Shown here piece by piece: positions 46,012 to 57,620 of a stretch of DNA of 64,000 nucleotides (its first letter is position 1; each line of letters starts with the position of its first letter). The position numbers were made by a program, and so were the translations under genes. Origin of the DNA: Musa acuminata AAA Group (Eukaryota; Streptophyta; Magnoliopsida; Zingiberales; Musaceae); the NCBI RefSeq assembly GCF_036884655.1, contig NC_088331.1, positions 12,213,501 through 12,277,500 of the forward strand. The letters are read 5' to 3'. Below the pieces are notes generated by a model that was not told the origin of the DNA, did not search any database, and saw only the letters and a program-made list of their open reading frames with translations.

Positions 46012-47957
46012 TCATCAACATACTTCTCCCCCTTTGTCATCAACAAAAAGGAGAAGTACTACAAACAAGTGTGTGTGATATTGGTTCAACTCATTGCATG
46101 AAAATCATACTATCAAGTTTTATCATCATGCAATCTTGGAGCTAGAAGATTTAGCAAGTGTTATATAATGCTTAGAACATTCATGCTATCAAGTTTTAGA
46201 TATGCAAGTTTTATAGCATATAAGATAGCACTTTTGGTAATGTTCAAGATAGCAAGTTCTATATTATGCAAGCTAGCAAATTAGAGATGTTCAAGAAGGC
46301 AACTCTTGCTTCTTGAAAATTTAGCTCATTTTGCTAGATGCGCAAGTTAGCATTTTTGCCTCTTGAGATAGGCAAGATAGCATATTTGCTTCTTTTGAGA
46401 TAGCAACTTTTTGCTTCTCTTTAGACCAACAAGCTAGCAATTTTTATGATATACAAGTTTCACAATATATAAGCTAGCAAAAATTTCGAAAGCAAATGCA
46501 AGATAAATTTCTTGTGTAAGCTCATGATTCTTGCTTCCTATTGCAATGTGCAAATTGCAAGTTTTGCTTCTTGAGATATTCAAGATAGTGATGTTCAAGA
46601 AGACAATTTTTCTTCTTGAAATAAGCAAGTTAGCAATCTTTGCTTCTTAAAATAGGCAAGCTAGCAATCAAGTTTTTGCATCTTCTTGACTTGTACAAGC
46701 TAGCTATCTCCCCCTTTGTCATTGTAAAAAAGAAAGAGAGAATACAGTTTTGTAGTTCTCTTTTCCTTTTAGAACGATTTCAAAATCATGACAAATGATG
46801 GATAATCAAGTTATGAATGTCAAGACAATTTTTCATCATGAATATTTTATCATTGCATGCATCATTATCATAAATTGAAGTATTACATGCATGATATCAT
46901 ATCACCATTCATAATTACATTAATATTTCAATATAATAATTTCTTCTCAAAATGTGTAACTTGGCACTCATAGCATTTTAAATCATGATATGCAATACAT
47001 CACATCATAATTAGAAAGCACAAGTATTGCATGCATAATTGTACATCATAAATGTTTCATATCATGATGGTATCAATTTTGTCAAATTATATCCTACCAT
47101 GCATGATCAAAACTTCTCCCCATTTTATCATTGAAAACAAGAAGAAAGTAGGGGGAAGAGCATAAAAGTGTTAAATATTTCAATCATTTTTAAGATTCAT
47201 AACATGAATAACGTTATTACTATTTCATCAAAATCAGTTTCGAGATTCACATAATATCATGAAATCATTAATCTCGATAAAATGGGAAAAACATTTTCTT
47301 TTTAAGTGATTTTTTTTAACACATCATAAAAAAGAAAAACTCATTCATAATTCAAGTGATTTACAAGATATCATAAATGAATTTATCACTTGTATTTCAC
47401 CAAAATCGAGAACTCTTAGAGATAGAAAATGATTGAAGCATTTAATCTGATTGAAGAATGATTCATATTTAAAGTGTAGCATTTGTCAAATCTGAAATCA
47501 TCAAGTATAACTTTAATATTTTCATTGCAACATTAAGCAAGGTTTCATTGAACATAATTTTGAATGATTCTTATAAATGCCTAAAACTTCTTTAGTTTTA
47601 ATTTATGATTGACTTTATAATAGCATGCTCAAATCTTTATTTTTATGTCAAAACCATACATTATATTTAATAAACAAAGACAATGAAAAATATCAAGCCT
47701 TCCAGACAAAAGCCATGTATCGTCATTGAAAAGCAATATGAAAATCATCAAAATATACATTCTTGCTTCTATAAGATTAATCTCACTAGGTGTAAAATCA
47801 TTAGATTTCTATCTTGCATTAACATAAGACATGCAATTTTCATTATCATTTTCAAGATTACAAGCATGATCATATTTTTGCATTTTCATTGTTAAATTAT
47901 TAAAAATATAATTTTCAACAAAATTTAAAGAAAAAGAAAAGTGCATCATGAAAAGCA
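46012..47957 (-). other. T noncoding spacer
   Basis: AT-rich. GCTAGC and CAAGCTAGC-rich words are concentrated at 46,130-46,720. PPT-like TCTCCCCCTTTGTCAT occurs near 46,026 and 46,707 (plus-strand view). It is related to the P spacer in reverse. It starts inside the sequence that in P lies about 200 bp before the polypurine tract. Confidence 0.75.
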
Positions 47958-48956
47958 TCATGTAATTTCGAAGTAAATTAGGGGGATTTCGATTACCTCA
48001 TCATTGTAGGCTGTTAAGGCGTAGTTTGCCGCCTTGCTTTTGTTGACTTTCTCTTCTTCGGAGGAGCTCGATTCATCCCAATTTTTGTTCTTCTTCTTGT
48101 GTTTAAAGCAAGTAGTTCCATTCTTTTTGCTTTTTAATTTTCGTTTCATTTTAAGTTCACCATCACTTGAGCTTATGCTCGAGTGGTCTTCAAATGTTCT
48201 ATGTCCCAAATCCTTCCTGTTCTTTGGAAGGTTGGTTTGTTCATCATTGTCCTCATCACTTGAGTCATCGCTCAAGTGGCATTCATTTGTCCAGAGTTCC
48301 AAATCCTTCCTGTTCTTTGGAAGGTGGTTCTCAAGTTCTTCACGTGCATTGCACGTCATTTCATATGTGATCAATGAACCAATTAGTTCTTCAAGTGGAA
48401 AATGGTTCAAGTTTTTCGATTCTTGAATAGCAGTTACTTTTGAATCCCAAGTTTTAGAAAGTGAGCGCAAAACTTTGTTAACGAGTTCAAAATCCGAAAA
48501 GCTTTTACCAAGTGATTTTAAACCATTGACGACATCCGTAAAACGGGTGTACATGTCAACAACGGTTTCGCTTGGTTTCATATGAAAAAGCTCGAAATCA
48601 AGCAGTAGAATATTAACTTTCGAGTCTTTGACTCTACTAGTTCCCTCGTGCGTGATTTCAAGAGTGCGCCAAATATCGAAAGCCGTTTCACACGTAGAAA
48701 TCCGATTGAACTCATTTTTGTCCAATGCGCAAAATAAGGCATTCATAGCCTTTGCGTTTAAAGAAAAATTCTTCTTCTCCAAAACCGACCATTCGTTCAT
48801 CGGTTTGGAGGGAAGTTGAAAACCGTTTTCAATGATATTCCATAAATCCAGATTTAGAGAAATTAAGAAAACTCTCATTCGAGTTTTCCAATAAGTGTAG
48901 TCCAATCCGTTAAAGAACGGTGGACGAAAGATCGAACAACCCTCTTGAAAAGTCAT
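47958..48956 (-). CDS. T gag, intact UBN2-type Copia gag
   Basis: An uninterrupted 332-codon frame. The ATG at 48,956 follows GAGAA, as in P. The gag-polypeptide domain spans about residues 10-200: YTYWKTRMRVFLISLNLDLW, FSLNAKAMNALFCALDKNEF, STCETAFDIWRTLEITHEGT, MYTRFTDVVNGLKSLGKSFS and FPLEELIGSLITYEM. The C-terminal third is acidic then lysine-rich (DDSSDEDNDEQ, KMKRKLKSKKNG) with CFKHKKKNKNW at the place of a knuckle but no CCHC. Two copies of a LPKNRKDL phrase occur near 215 and 250. The last 11 codons lie beyond GAG|GTAATC and match the P spacer edge. It would form the particle shell; the other enzymes would have to come from an autonomous Sirevirus. It is the only gag in the window without a stop. 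Confidence 0.8.
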   Translation of the reverse strand: MTFQEGCSIFRPPFFNGLDYTYWKTRMRVFLISLNLDLWNIIENGFQLPSKPMNEWSVLEKKNFSLNAKAMNALFCALDKNEFNRISTCETAFDIWRTLEITHEGTSRVKDSKVNILLLDFELFHMKPSETVVDMYTRFTDVVNGLKSLGKSFSDFELVNKVLRSLSKTWDSKVTAIQESKNLNHFPLEELIGSLITYEMTCNAREELENHLPKNRKDLELWTNECHLSDDSSDEDNDEQTNLPKNRKDLGHRTFEDHSSISSSDGELKMKRKLKSKKNGTTCFKHKKKNKNWDESSSSEEEKVNKSKAANYALTAYNDEVIEIPLIYFEIT

Positions 48957-48992
48957 TTCTCTCGGGTGTAAATCCGAAATGAGAAATACCCC

Positions 48993-49004
48993 GCTCTGAT
49001 ACCA
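48993..49004 (-). promoter_or_regulatory. Primer-binding site of T
   Basis: A perfect TGGTATCAGAGC in element sense, two bases from the LTR end at 49,007. Confidence 0.9.
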
Positions 49005-49006
49005 AT

Positions 49007-50255
49007 TGTTAGGATCGAGAGCACTAAGAGGGGGGGGGGTGAATTAGTGCAGCGGAAATCTTACAGCGATTAAAAACCAAAAGCTGCGTTTGTTCAAAAA
49101 CTATTATGATGCAAAAGCAAATTCTCAGTTTGTATCTAAGTGCAGTTTGCGTCTAAGCGCAGATTGCGTCTAAGCGCAGTTTTGCGTCTAAGCGCAGATT
49201 GCGTCTAAGCGCAGTTTTGCGTCTAAGCGCAGTTTTGCGTCTAAACTCAGATTTACGTCTAAATGCAGATTTACGTCTAAACGCAGATTTACGTCTAAAC
49301 GCAGTTTTACGTCTAAACGTAGTTTTACGTCTAAACGCAGATTTACGTCTAAACGCAGTTTTACGTCTAAACGCAGTTTTACGTCTAAACGCAGTATTAC
49401 GTCTAAACGCAGTTTTACGTCTAAACGCAGATTTACGTCTAAACGCAGTTAGACGCAGATTTACGTCTAAACTTTGAAACTCGTTTGTATACTCGCAGAA
49501 GGCAGTATGCAGTTGAAACCAAGACGTAAACGTAAACTGTAATGTATGAAAATACGAGTTTACGTCTGAATGCAGATTTGGAAGAACAGCACTTAGAACT
49601 TGTTCGTGAAAGCGCAGAGAGCAGTAGTGATGAGGGAGGTTTGCAGTAATGATAAAGTGCTCGAAAATAAACGCAAACCAGAGATTTAGAGTGGTTCGGT
49701 CAGCCTTGACCTACTCCACTTTTGGCTTCCTCCACCGATGAGGTTGCCGACGTCAACTAGGTGCCTTCCTTCAATGGGCGAAGGCCAAACTTCCCTCTTA
49801 CAATTTCTCTCCTTTTGACAGGCTTAGGAGACAACCTTTACAGATGTTTTCTCTCCTCTCTTTTCAACTCAAACTTGAAGAACAGAAGGAGGAGGAAAAC
49901 TAGCAGTTTTGAGCTCTAAGAACCACTGAAAAGATCAAGATTTCGGGTCAGTTCTTGCTCAATTCAGTGCTGAATGGGTGGGGTATTTATAGGCCCCAAC
50001 CCAATTCAAAATTCGAGCTCAAAACGATCAAATCGATCAAATCCCAGAATTCTGGGATCAGGCGGTTGCACCTCTCGACTGGAGAGGTGGCACCGCCTGG
50101 CAGAGCTCGAAGACTGAGCTCTGCCGATTGCTTCTCTCTGCCAGAGCTCGAAGACTGAGCTCGATGGTTGCATCACCTGGCAGAGCTCGAAGACTGAGCT
50201 TGGTGATTGCATCACCTGGCAGAGCTCGAAACTGAGCTCGGTGGTTGCATCACCT
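49007..50255 (-). repeat. T LTR, left arm (U5 to middle of U3)
   Basis: Plus-strand TGTTAGGATCGAGAGC to GGTTGCATCACCT. It holds the 18-bp minisatellite (about 49,127-49,470) and a TATA box (complement, near 49,990). At 50,255 it breaks off inside the GC-rich U3 repeats and is joined to internal DNA in the opposite sense. Confidence 0.85.
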
Positions 50256-51305
50256 AAGTATGTTGATGACATGACATGTGATGCATAAGTTTATGCATAA
50301 GTTCATGTTGACGTATTGCATGTATTCATGATGAATATTGCAATGACTTGAATTCAGTTTGAATTCAAGGTTCTATCAATATGGCATATTGATAGGGGGA
50401 GTTTGTTTAAACTCCGGGAGTTAAGTTTAACTCCGTCATCAAGTGGTTGTCATCATCAAAAAGGGGGAGATTGTTGAATCTCGTATTTTGATGATGAAAC
50501 TACTTGATATATGTTTATGATTTAATCTGCGTTTTGAGTGACGCAGGATGCTTCGATCAGGATGAGACAATTAAAGCAGGAAAATCATATTGTGCCGAAG
50601 GAACATGTCAGAAGATTGGACGTCGGGCCAGTGGATCGGTCGACGTATCGACAGAAGGCTTCGGGCCGTGGACTCGGGCATCGGGCCAAGAAGAGCGGGT
50701 ATTGTGCCAAGGATATCGGAGTTGCGGAGTCAACTGGCCGATTGGGCAATAGGCTGCACGAGAGGACGATGCGCCGAAGAATCGGACGAAGCGTCGAGGG
50801 ACCAATGACATGTCGGACAACTTGGTTAATTGCTTAGGATTAATTGTCTCGATTGAAGTTTTGTTTTAATTGTGCAGGATTAACTATGATAACGATGAAG
50901 ACATAAAGCGAAACAAAGTGTCGGAGTCAAGCGCGAAGGATTTGTTGCGAGTTCGAGAGTTCGACGGAAGTCCGAAGATTCGTTGGGAGTTCGCGGAGCT
51001 CGCCGAGAAAGATCAGAGCTTGCCGAAGAAGCTCGTTGGAACTCGCTAAGAACAAATCGTGAAGTCTAGGAGCTTGCCGGGAGTCCGCAGAATGGTTTCC
51101 GAGAGTTCATCGGAAGACCGCCGGAAGTTTGCCGGAAGCTCGCTAGAAGAAGTATTGACTTGCGGACTTTGTAATAGCTTAGAAAATGTCTTTAAATTCA
51201 TAGTTAGCACGTTAATTAGGGTTAGGATTAGGTGTTAATCCTATAACCCAAGTAGGGGCCAATTAGGCCCAAGTTCGGACTGGTTTGGACCAAGTTTGGA
51301 GCCAA
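49591..51305. repeat. 1715-bp unit, direct copy 1
   Basis: Composition: minus-oriented LTR piece (49,591-50,255), plus-oriented 3' internal piece with polypurine tract (50,256-50,471), plus-oriented LTR start (50,472-51,305). Frames inside (50,504-50,837 and others) recur in every copy and are LTR sequence, not genes. Confidence 0.9.
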
Positions 51306-53020
51306 ACTTAGAACTTGTTCGTGAAAGCGCAGAGAGCAGTAGTGATGAGGGAGGTTTGCAGTAATGATAAAGTGCTCGAAAATAAACGCAAACCAGAGAT
51401 TTAGAGTGGTTCGGTCAGCCTTGACCTACTCCACTTTTGGCTTCCTCCACCGATGAGGTTGCCGACGTCAACTAGGTGCCTTCCTTCAATGGGCGAAGGC
51501 CAAACTTCCCTCTTACAATTTCTCTCCTTTTGACAGGCTTAGGAGACAACCTTTACAGATGTTTTCTCTCCTCTCTTTTCAACTCAAACTTGAAGAACAG
51601 AAGGAGGAGGAAAACTAGCAGTTTTGAGCTCTAAGAACCACTGAAAAGATCAAGATTTCGGGTCAGTTCTTGCTCAATTCAGTGCTGAATGGGTGGGGTA
51701 TTTATAGGCCCCAACCCAATTCAAAATTCGAGCTCAAAACGATCAAATCGATCAAATCCCAGAATTCTGGGATCAGGCGGTTGCACCTCTCGACTGGAGA
51801 GGTGGCACCGCCTGGCAGAGCTCGAAGACTGAGCTCTGCCGATTGCTTCTCTCTGCCAGAGCTCGAAGACTGAGCTCGATGGTTGCATCACCTGGCAGAG
51901 CTCGAAGACTGAGCTTGGTGATTGCATCACCTGGCAGAGCTCGAAACTGAGCTCGGTGGTTGCATCACCTAAGTATGTTGATGACATGACATGTGATGCA
52001 TAAGTTTATGCATAAGTTCATGTTGACGTATTGCATGTATTCATGATGAATATTGCAATGACTTGAATTCAGTTTGAATTCAAGGTTCTATCAATATGGC
52101 ATATTGATAGGGGGAGTTTGTTTAAACTCCGGGAGTTAAGTTTAACTCCGTCATCAAGTGGTTGTCATCATCAAAAAGGGGGAGATTGTTGAATCTCGTA
52201 TTTTGATGATGAAACTACTTGATATATGTTTATGATTTAATCTGCGTTTTGAGTGACGCAGGATGCTTCGATCAGGATGAGACAATTAAAGCAGGAAAAT
52301 CATATTGTGCCGAAGGAACATGTCAGAAGATTGGACGTCGGGCCAGTGGATCGGTCGACGTATCGACAGAAGGCTTCGGGCCGTGGACTCGGGCATCGGG
52401 CCAAGAAGAGCGGGTATTATGCCAAGGATATCGGAGTTGCGGAGTCAACTGGCCGATTGGGCAATAGGCTGCACGAGAGGACGATGCGCCGAAGAATCGG
52501 ACGAAGCGTCGAGGGACCAATGACATGTCGGACAACTTGGTTAATTGCTTAGGATTAATTGTCTCGATTGAAGTTTTGTTTTAATTGTGCAGGATTAACT
52601 ATGATAACGATGAAGACATAAAGCGAAACAAAGTGTCGGAGTCAAGCGCGAAGGATTTGTTGCGAGTTCGAGAGTTCGACGGAAGTCCGAAGATTCGTTG
52701 GGAGTTCGTGGAGCTCGCCGAGAAAGATCAGAGCTTGCCGAAGAAGCTCGTTGGAACTCGCTAAGAACAAATCGTGAAGTCTAGGAGCTTGCCGGGAGTC
52801 CGCAGAATGGTTTCCGAGAGTTCATCGGAAGACCGCCGGAAGTTTGCCGGAAGCTCGCTAGAAGAAGTCTTGACTTGCGGACTTTGTAATAGCTTAGAAA
52901 ATGTCTTTAAATTCATAGTTAGCACGTTAATTAGGGTTAGGATTAGGTGTTAATCCTATAACCCAAGTAGGGGCCAATTAGGCCCAAGTTCGGACTGGTT
53001 TGGACCAAGTTTGGAGCCAA
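51306..53020. repeat. 1715-bp unit, direct copy 2
   Basis: Same structure as copy 1. Differences I can see: T for C near 52,709 (TTCGTGG against TTCGCGG), A for G near 52,418 (ATTATGCC against ATTGTGCC) and C for A near 52,869 (AGTCTTGAC against AGTATTGAC). Confidence 0.9.
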
Positions 53021-53911
53021 ACTTAGAACTTGTTCGTGAAAGCGCAGAGAGCAGTAGTGATGAGGGAGGTTTGCAGTAATGATAAAGTGCTCGAAAATAA
53101 ACGCAAACCAGAGATTTAGAGTGGTTCGGTCAGCCTTGACCTACTCCACTTTTGGCTTCCTCCACCGATGAGGTTGCCGACGTCAACTAGGTGCCTTCCT
53201 TCAATGGGCGAAGGCCAAACTTCCCTCTTACAATTTCTCTCCTTTTGACAGGCTTAGGAGACAACCTTTACAGATGTTTTCTCTCCTCTCTTTTCAACTC
53301 AAACTTGAAGAACAGAAGGAGGAGGAAAACTAGCAGTTTTGAGCTCTAAGAACCACTGAAAAGATCATGATTTCGGGTCAGTTCTTGCTCAATTCAGTGC
53401 TGAATGGGTGGGGTATTTATAGGCCCCAACCCAATTCAAAATTCGAGCTCAAAACGATCAAATCGATCAAATCCCAGAATTCTGGGATCAGGCGGTTGCA
53501 CCTCTCGACTGGAGAGGTGGCACCGCCTGGCAGAGCTCGAAGACTGAGCTCTGCCGATTGCTTCTCTCTGCCAGAGCTCGAAGACTGAGCTCGATGGTTG
53601 CATCACCTGGCAGAGCTCGAAGACTGAGCTTGGTGATTGCATCACCTGGCAGAGCTCGAAACTGAGCTCGGTGGTTGCATCACCTAAGTATGTTGATGAC
53701 ATGACATGTGATGCATAAGTTTATGCATAAGTTCATGTTGACGTATTGCATGTATTCATGATGAATATTGCAATGACTTGACTTCAGTTTGAATTCAAGG
53801 TTCTATCAATATGGCATATTGATAGGGGGAGTTTGTTTAAACTCCGGGAGTTAAGTTTAACTCCGTCATCAAGTGGTTGTCATCATCAAAAAGGGGGAGA
53901 TTGTTGAATCT
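53021..53911. repeat. 1715-bp unit, direct copy 3 (truncated)
   Basis: It repeats the minus LTR piece and the plus internal piece, then stops about 10 bases into the LTR start (TGTTGAATC, 53,902-53,910) and jumps to U3 repeats. Private changes: GATCATGATT near 53,366 and TTGACTTCAG near 53,779. Confidence 0.9.
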
Positions 53912-54980
53912 ATTCCAAACCAAGTGAGCTGGAATAGTGAAGAGGTGCCACCTCTCCAGCCTGGAGGTGCCACCGCCAGGGCTGCGAGGTTGGGAGGTGC
54001 AACCGCCCCAGCCAGGAGGTGCAACCGCCTGGGCTGTGGGGTTGGGAGGTGCAACCGCCCCAGCCAGGAGGTGCAACCGCCTGGGCTGTGGGGTTGGGAG
54101 GTGCAACCGCCCCAGCCAAGAGGTTGCACCGCCAGAGCTCAAGTTCCGAGCTCTGCCAGGCGATGCAACCACCGAGCTCAGTCTTCGAGCTCTGGCAGAG
54201 AGGTGCATCAGCCTAAGCTCAGTCTCGAGCTCTGCCAGGTGATGCATTCACCAAGCTCAGTCTTCGAGCTCTGGCAGAGAGGTGGATCAGCCTGAGCTCA
54301 GCTTGGAGCTCTGCCAGGTGATGCAACCACCGAGCTCAGTTTCGAGCTCTGCCAGGTGATGCAATCACCAAGCTCAGTCTTCGAGCTCTGCCAGGTGATG
54401 CAACCATCGAGCTCAGTCTTCGAGCTCTGGCAGAGAGAAGCAATCGGCAGAGCTCAGTCTTCGAGCTCTGCCAGGCGGTGCCACCTCTCCAGTCGAGAGG
54501 TGCAACCGCCTGATCCCAGAATTCTGGGATTTGATCGATTTGATCGTTTTGAGCTCGAATTTTGAATTGGGTTGGGGCCTATAAATACCCCACCCATTCA
54601 GCACTGAATTGAGCAAGAACTGACCCGAAATCTTGATCTTTTCAGTGGTTCTTAGAGCTCAAAACTGCTAGTTTTCCTCCTCCTTCTGTTCTTCAAGTTT
54701 GAGTTGAAAAGAGAGGAGAGAAAACATCTGTAAAGGTTGTCTCCTAAGCCTGTCAAAAGGAGAGAAATTGTAAGAGGGAAGTTTGGCCTTCGCCCATTGA
54801 AGGAAGGCACCTAGTTGACGTCGGCAACCTCATCGGTGGAGGAAGCCAAAAGTGGAGTAGGTCAAGGCTGACCGAACCACTCTAAATCTCTGGTTTGCGT
54901 TTATTTTCGAGCACTTTATCATTACTGCAAACCTCCCTCATCACTACTGCTCTCTGCGCTTTCACGAACAAGTTCTAAGT
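53911..54980 (+). repeat. Plus-oriented T LTR middle segment
   Basis: It starts with ATTCCAAACCAAG and runs through the GGAGGTGCAACCGCC repeats, the TATA box (TATAAATA near 54,570) and leader to AAGTTCTAAGT. The part 54,316-54,980 is the exact reverse partner of 51,306-51,970. Long frames here on both strands are products of the GC-rich repeats. Confidence 0.85.
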
Positions 54981-56695
54981 TTGGCTCCAAACTTGGTCCA
55001 AACCAGTCCGAACTTGGGCCTAATTGGCCCCTACTTGGGTTATTGGATTAACACCTAATCCTAACCCTAATTAACGTGCTAACTATGAATTTAAAGACAT
55101 TTTCTAAGCTATTACAAAGTCCGCAAGTCAATACTTCTTCTAGCGAGCTTCCGGCAAACTTCCGGCGGTCTTCCGATGAACTCTCGGAAACCATTCTGCG
55201 GACTCCCGGCAAGCTCCTAGACTTCACGATTTGTTCTTAGCGAGTTCCAACGAGCTTCTTCGGCAAGCTCTGATCTTTCTCGGCGAGCTCCGCGAACTCC
55301 CAACGAATCTTCGGACTTCCGTCGAACTCTCGAACTCGCAACAAATCCTTCGCGCTTGACTCCGACACTTTGTTTCGCTTTATGTCTTCATCGTTATCAT
55401 AGTTAATCCTGCACAATTAAAACAAAACTTCAATCGAGACAATTAATCCTAAGCAATTAACCAAGTTGTCCGACATGTCATTGGTCCCTCGACGCTTCGT
55501 CCGATTCTTCGGCGCATCGTCCTCTCGTGCAGCCTATTGCCCAATCGGCCAGTTGACTCCGCAACTCCGATATCCTTGGCACAATACCCGCTCTTCTTGG
55601 CCCGATGCCCGAGTCCACGGCCCGAAGCCTTCTGTCGATACGTCGACCGATCCACTGGCCCGACGTCCAATCTTCTGACATGTTCCTTCGGCACAATATG
55701 ATTTTCCTGCTTTAATTGTCTCATCCTGATCGAAGCATCCTGCGTCACTCAAAACGCAGATTAAATCATAAACATATATCAAGTAGTTTCATCATCAAAA
55801 TACGAGATTCAACAATCTCCCCCTTTTTGATGATGACAACCACTTGATGACGGAGTTAAACTTAACTCCCGGAGTTTAAACAAACTCCCCCTATCAATAT
55901 GCCATATTGATAGAACCTTGAATTCAAACTGAATTCAAGTCATTGCAATATTCATCATGAATACATGCAATACGTCAACATGAACTTATGCATAAACTTA
56001 TGCATCACATGTCATGTCATCAACATACTTAGGTGATGCAACCACCGAGCTCAGTTTCGAGCTCTGCCAGGTGATGCAATCACCAAGCTCAGTCTTCGAG
56101 CTCTGCCAGGTGATGCAACCATCGAGCTCAGTCTTCGAGCTCTGGCAGAGAGAAGCAATCGGCAGAGCTCAGTCTTCGAGCTCTGCCAGGCGGTGCCACC
56201 TCTCCAGTCGAGAGGTGCAACCGCCTGATCCCAGAATTCTGGGATTTGATCGATTTGATCGTTTTGAGCTCGAATTTTGAATTGGGTTGGGGCCTATAAA
56301 TACCCCACCCATTCAGCACTGAATTGAGCAAGAACTGACCCGAAATCTTGATCTTTTCAGTGGTTCTTAGAGCTCAAAACTGCTAGTTTTCCTCCTCCTT
56401 CTGTTCTTCAAGTTTGAGTTGAAAAGAGAGGAGAGAAAACATCTGTAAAGGTTGTCTCCTAAGCCTGTCAAAAGGAGAGAAATTGTAAGAGGGAAGTTTG
56501 GCCTTCGCCCATTGAAGGAAGGCACCTAGTTGACGTCGGCAACCTCATCGGTGGAGGAAGCCAAAAGTGGAGTAGGTCAAGGCTGACCGAACCACTCTAA
56601 ATCTCTGGTTTGCGTTTATTTTCGAGCACTTTATCATTACTGCAAACCTCCCTCATCACTACTGCTCTCTGCGCTTTCACGAACAAGTTCTAAGT
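54981..56695. repeat. 1715-bp unit, inverted copy
   Basis: It is the reverse complement of copy 1: the paired coordinates add up to 106,286. It carries the copy 1 variants at the three places where copies 1 and 2 differ, so it derives from copy 1. Confidence 0.9.
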
Positions 56696-57244
56696 GCTGT
56701 TCTTCCAAATCTGCATTCAGACGTAAACTCGTATTTTCATACATTACAGTTTACGTTTACGTCTTGGTTTCAACTGCATACTGCCTTCTGCGAGTATACA
56801 AACGAGTTTCAAAGTTTAGACGTAAATCTGCGTCTAACTGCGTTTAGACGTAAATCTGCGTTTAGACGTAAAACTGCGTTTAGACGTAAAACTGCGTTTA
56901 GACGTAAAACTGCGTTTAGACGTAAAACTGCGTTTAGACGTAAATCTGCGTTTAGACGTAAAACTACGTTTAGACGTAAAACTGCGTTTAGACGTAAATC
57001 TGCGTTTAGACGTAAATCTGCATTTAGACGTAAATCTGAGTTTAGACGCAAAACTGCGCTTAGACGCAAAACTGCGCTTAGACGCAATCTGCGCTTAGAC
57101 GCAAACTGCACTTAGATACAAACTGAGAATTTGCTTTTGCATCATAATAGTTTTTGAACAAACGCAGCTTTTGGTTTTTAATCGCTGTAAGATTTCCGCT
57201 GCACTAATTCACCCCCCCCCCTCTTAGTGCTCTCGATCCTAACA
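56031..57244 (+). repeat. T LTR, right arm (middle of U3 to U5 end)
   Basis: Plus-oriented AGGTGATGCAACC to GATCCTAACA. It mirrors 49,007-50,255 except that it lacks about 35 bp, two minisatellite units (CTTAGACGC type). Confidence 0.85.
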
Positions 57245-57620
57245 CCTTGAGCATCCACTATCAAGGTACCATCTCTTGCTCCTAGCTTGTGACGGTGTAT
57301 GTCTCTACAAGAAAAGATAATTTTTAGGTACCCATTTAATTTTGGGTGCCTCAAAAACTGATCTACATTGTTTATTATGTTGCATAGAGTTTATCATGGT
57401 TCCTTTAGGAACCCAAATCAGTTTGTTCTAGCTAATTTTCTTGAATGGACAATGATACATTTTATGTCCATGTTTGCAACAAAAGTTGCATTTGCTTTGG
57501 TGCCGAACATGTAAGATAGGACCTTTTATGAAGGTGGTTGGATTTTGGTGAGGACTTCTCACAAATCTGATTCCACTTCTTTTGGGAACGTGACCCTTAT
57601 TTGTAAGGATCATGTTCAAA
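57245..57620 (-). pseudogene. R protease N-terminal part and second gag knuckle (decayed)
   Basis: The minus-strand frame at 57,428-57,619 reads MNMILTNKGHVPKRSGIRF and the zinc knuckle CNFCCKHGHKMYHC (C-X2-C-X4-H-X4-C intact). Further on, broken frames hold the tryptophan-rich WVPKG-like stretch and the approach to the protease. At 57,245 it is cut by T within CCTTG. Confidence 0.75.

Larger units (their letters stand above)
46006..57244 (-). mobile_element. T: rearranged gag-only Sirevirus with inverted and tandem LTR segments
   Basis: Flanked by a perfect CCTTG duplication (46,001-46,005 and 57,245-57,249) inside R. The left part is a normal minus-strand gag-only internal region (spacer, gag, primer site, 5' LTR end at 49,007). 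The part from 50,256 on is a mosaic of plus and minus LTR and 3'-internal pieces, ending with a plus-oriented LTR end CTAACA at 57,244. The left edge reads TGTTAG, also the outer end of a U5. The minus strand is given because gag lies there. Confidence 0.85.

Noticed and set aside
50504..50837. Overlapping frames of 70-99 codons repeated at 52,219-52,552 and 55,449-55,782
   Set aside because: They lie in the U3 start of Sirevirus LTRs (related frames at 16,782, 21,794 and 42,708) and follow the LTR copy number. No coding evidence.
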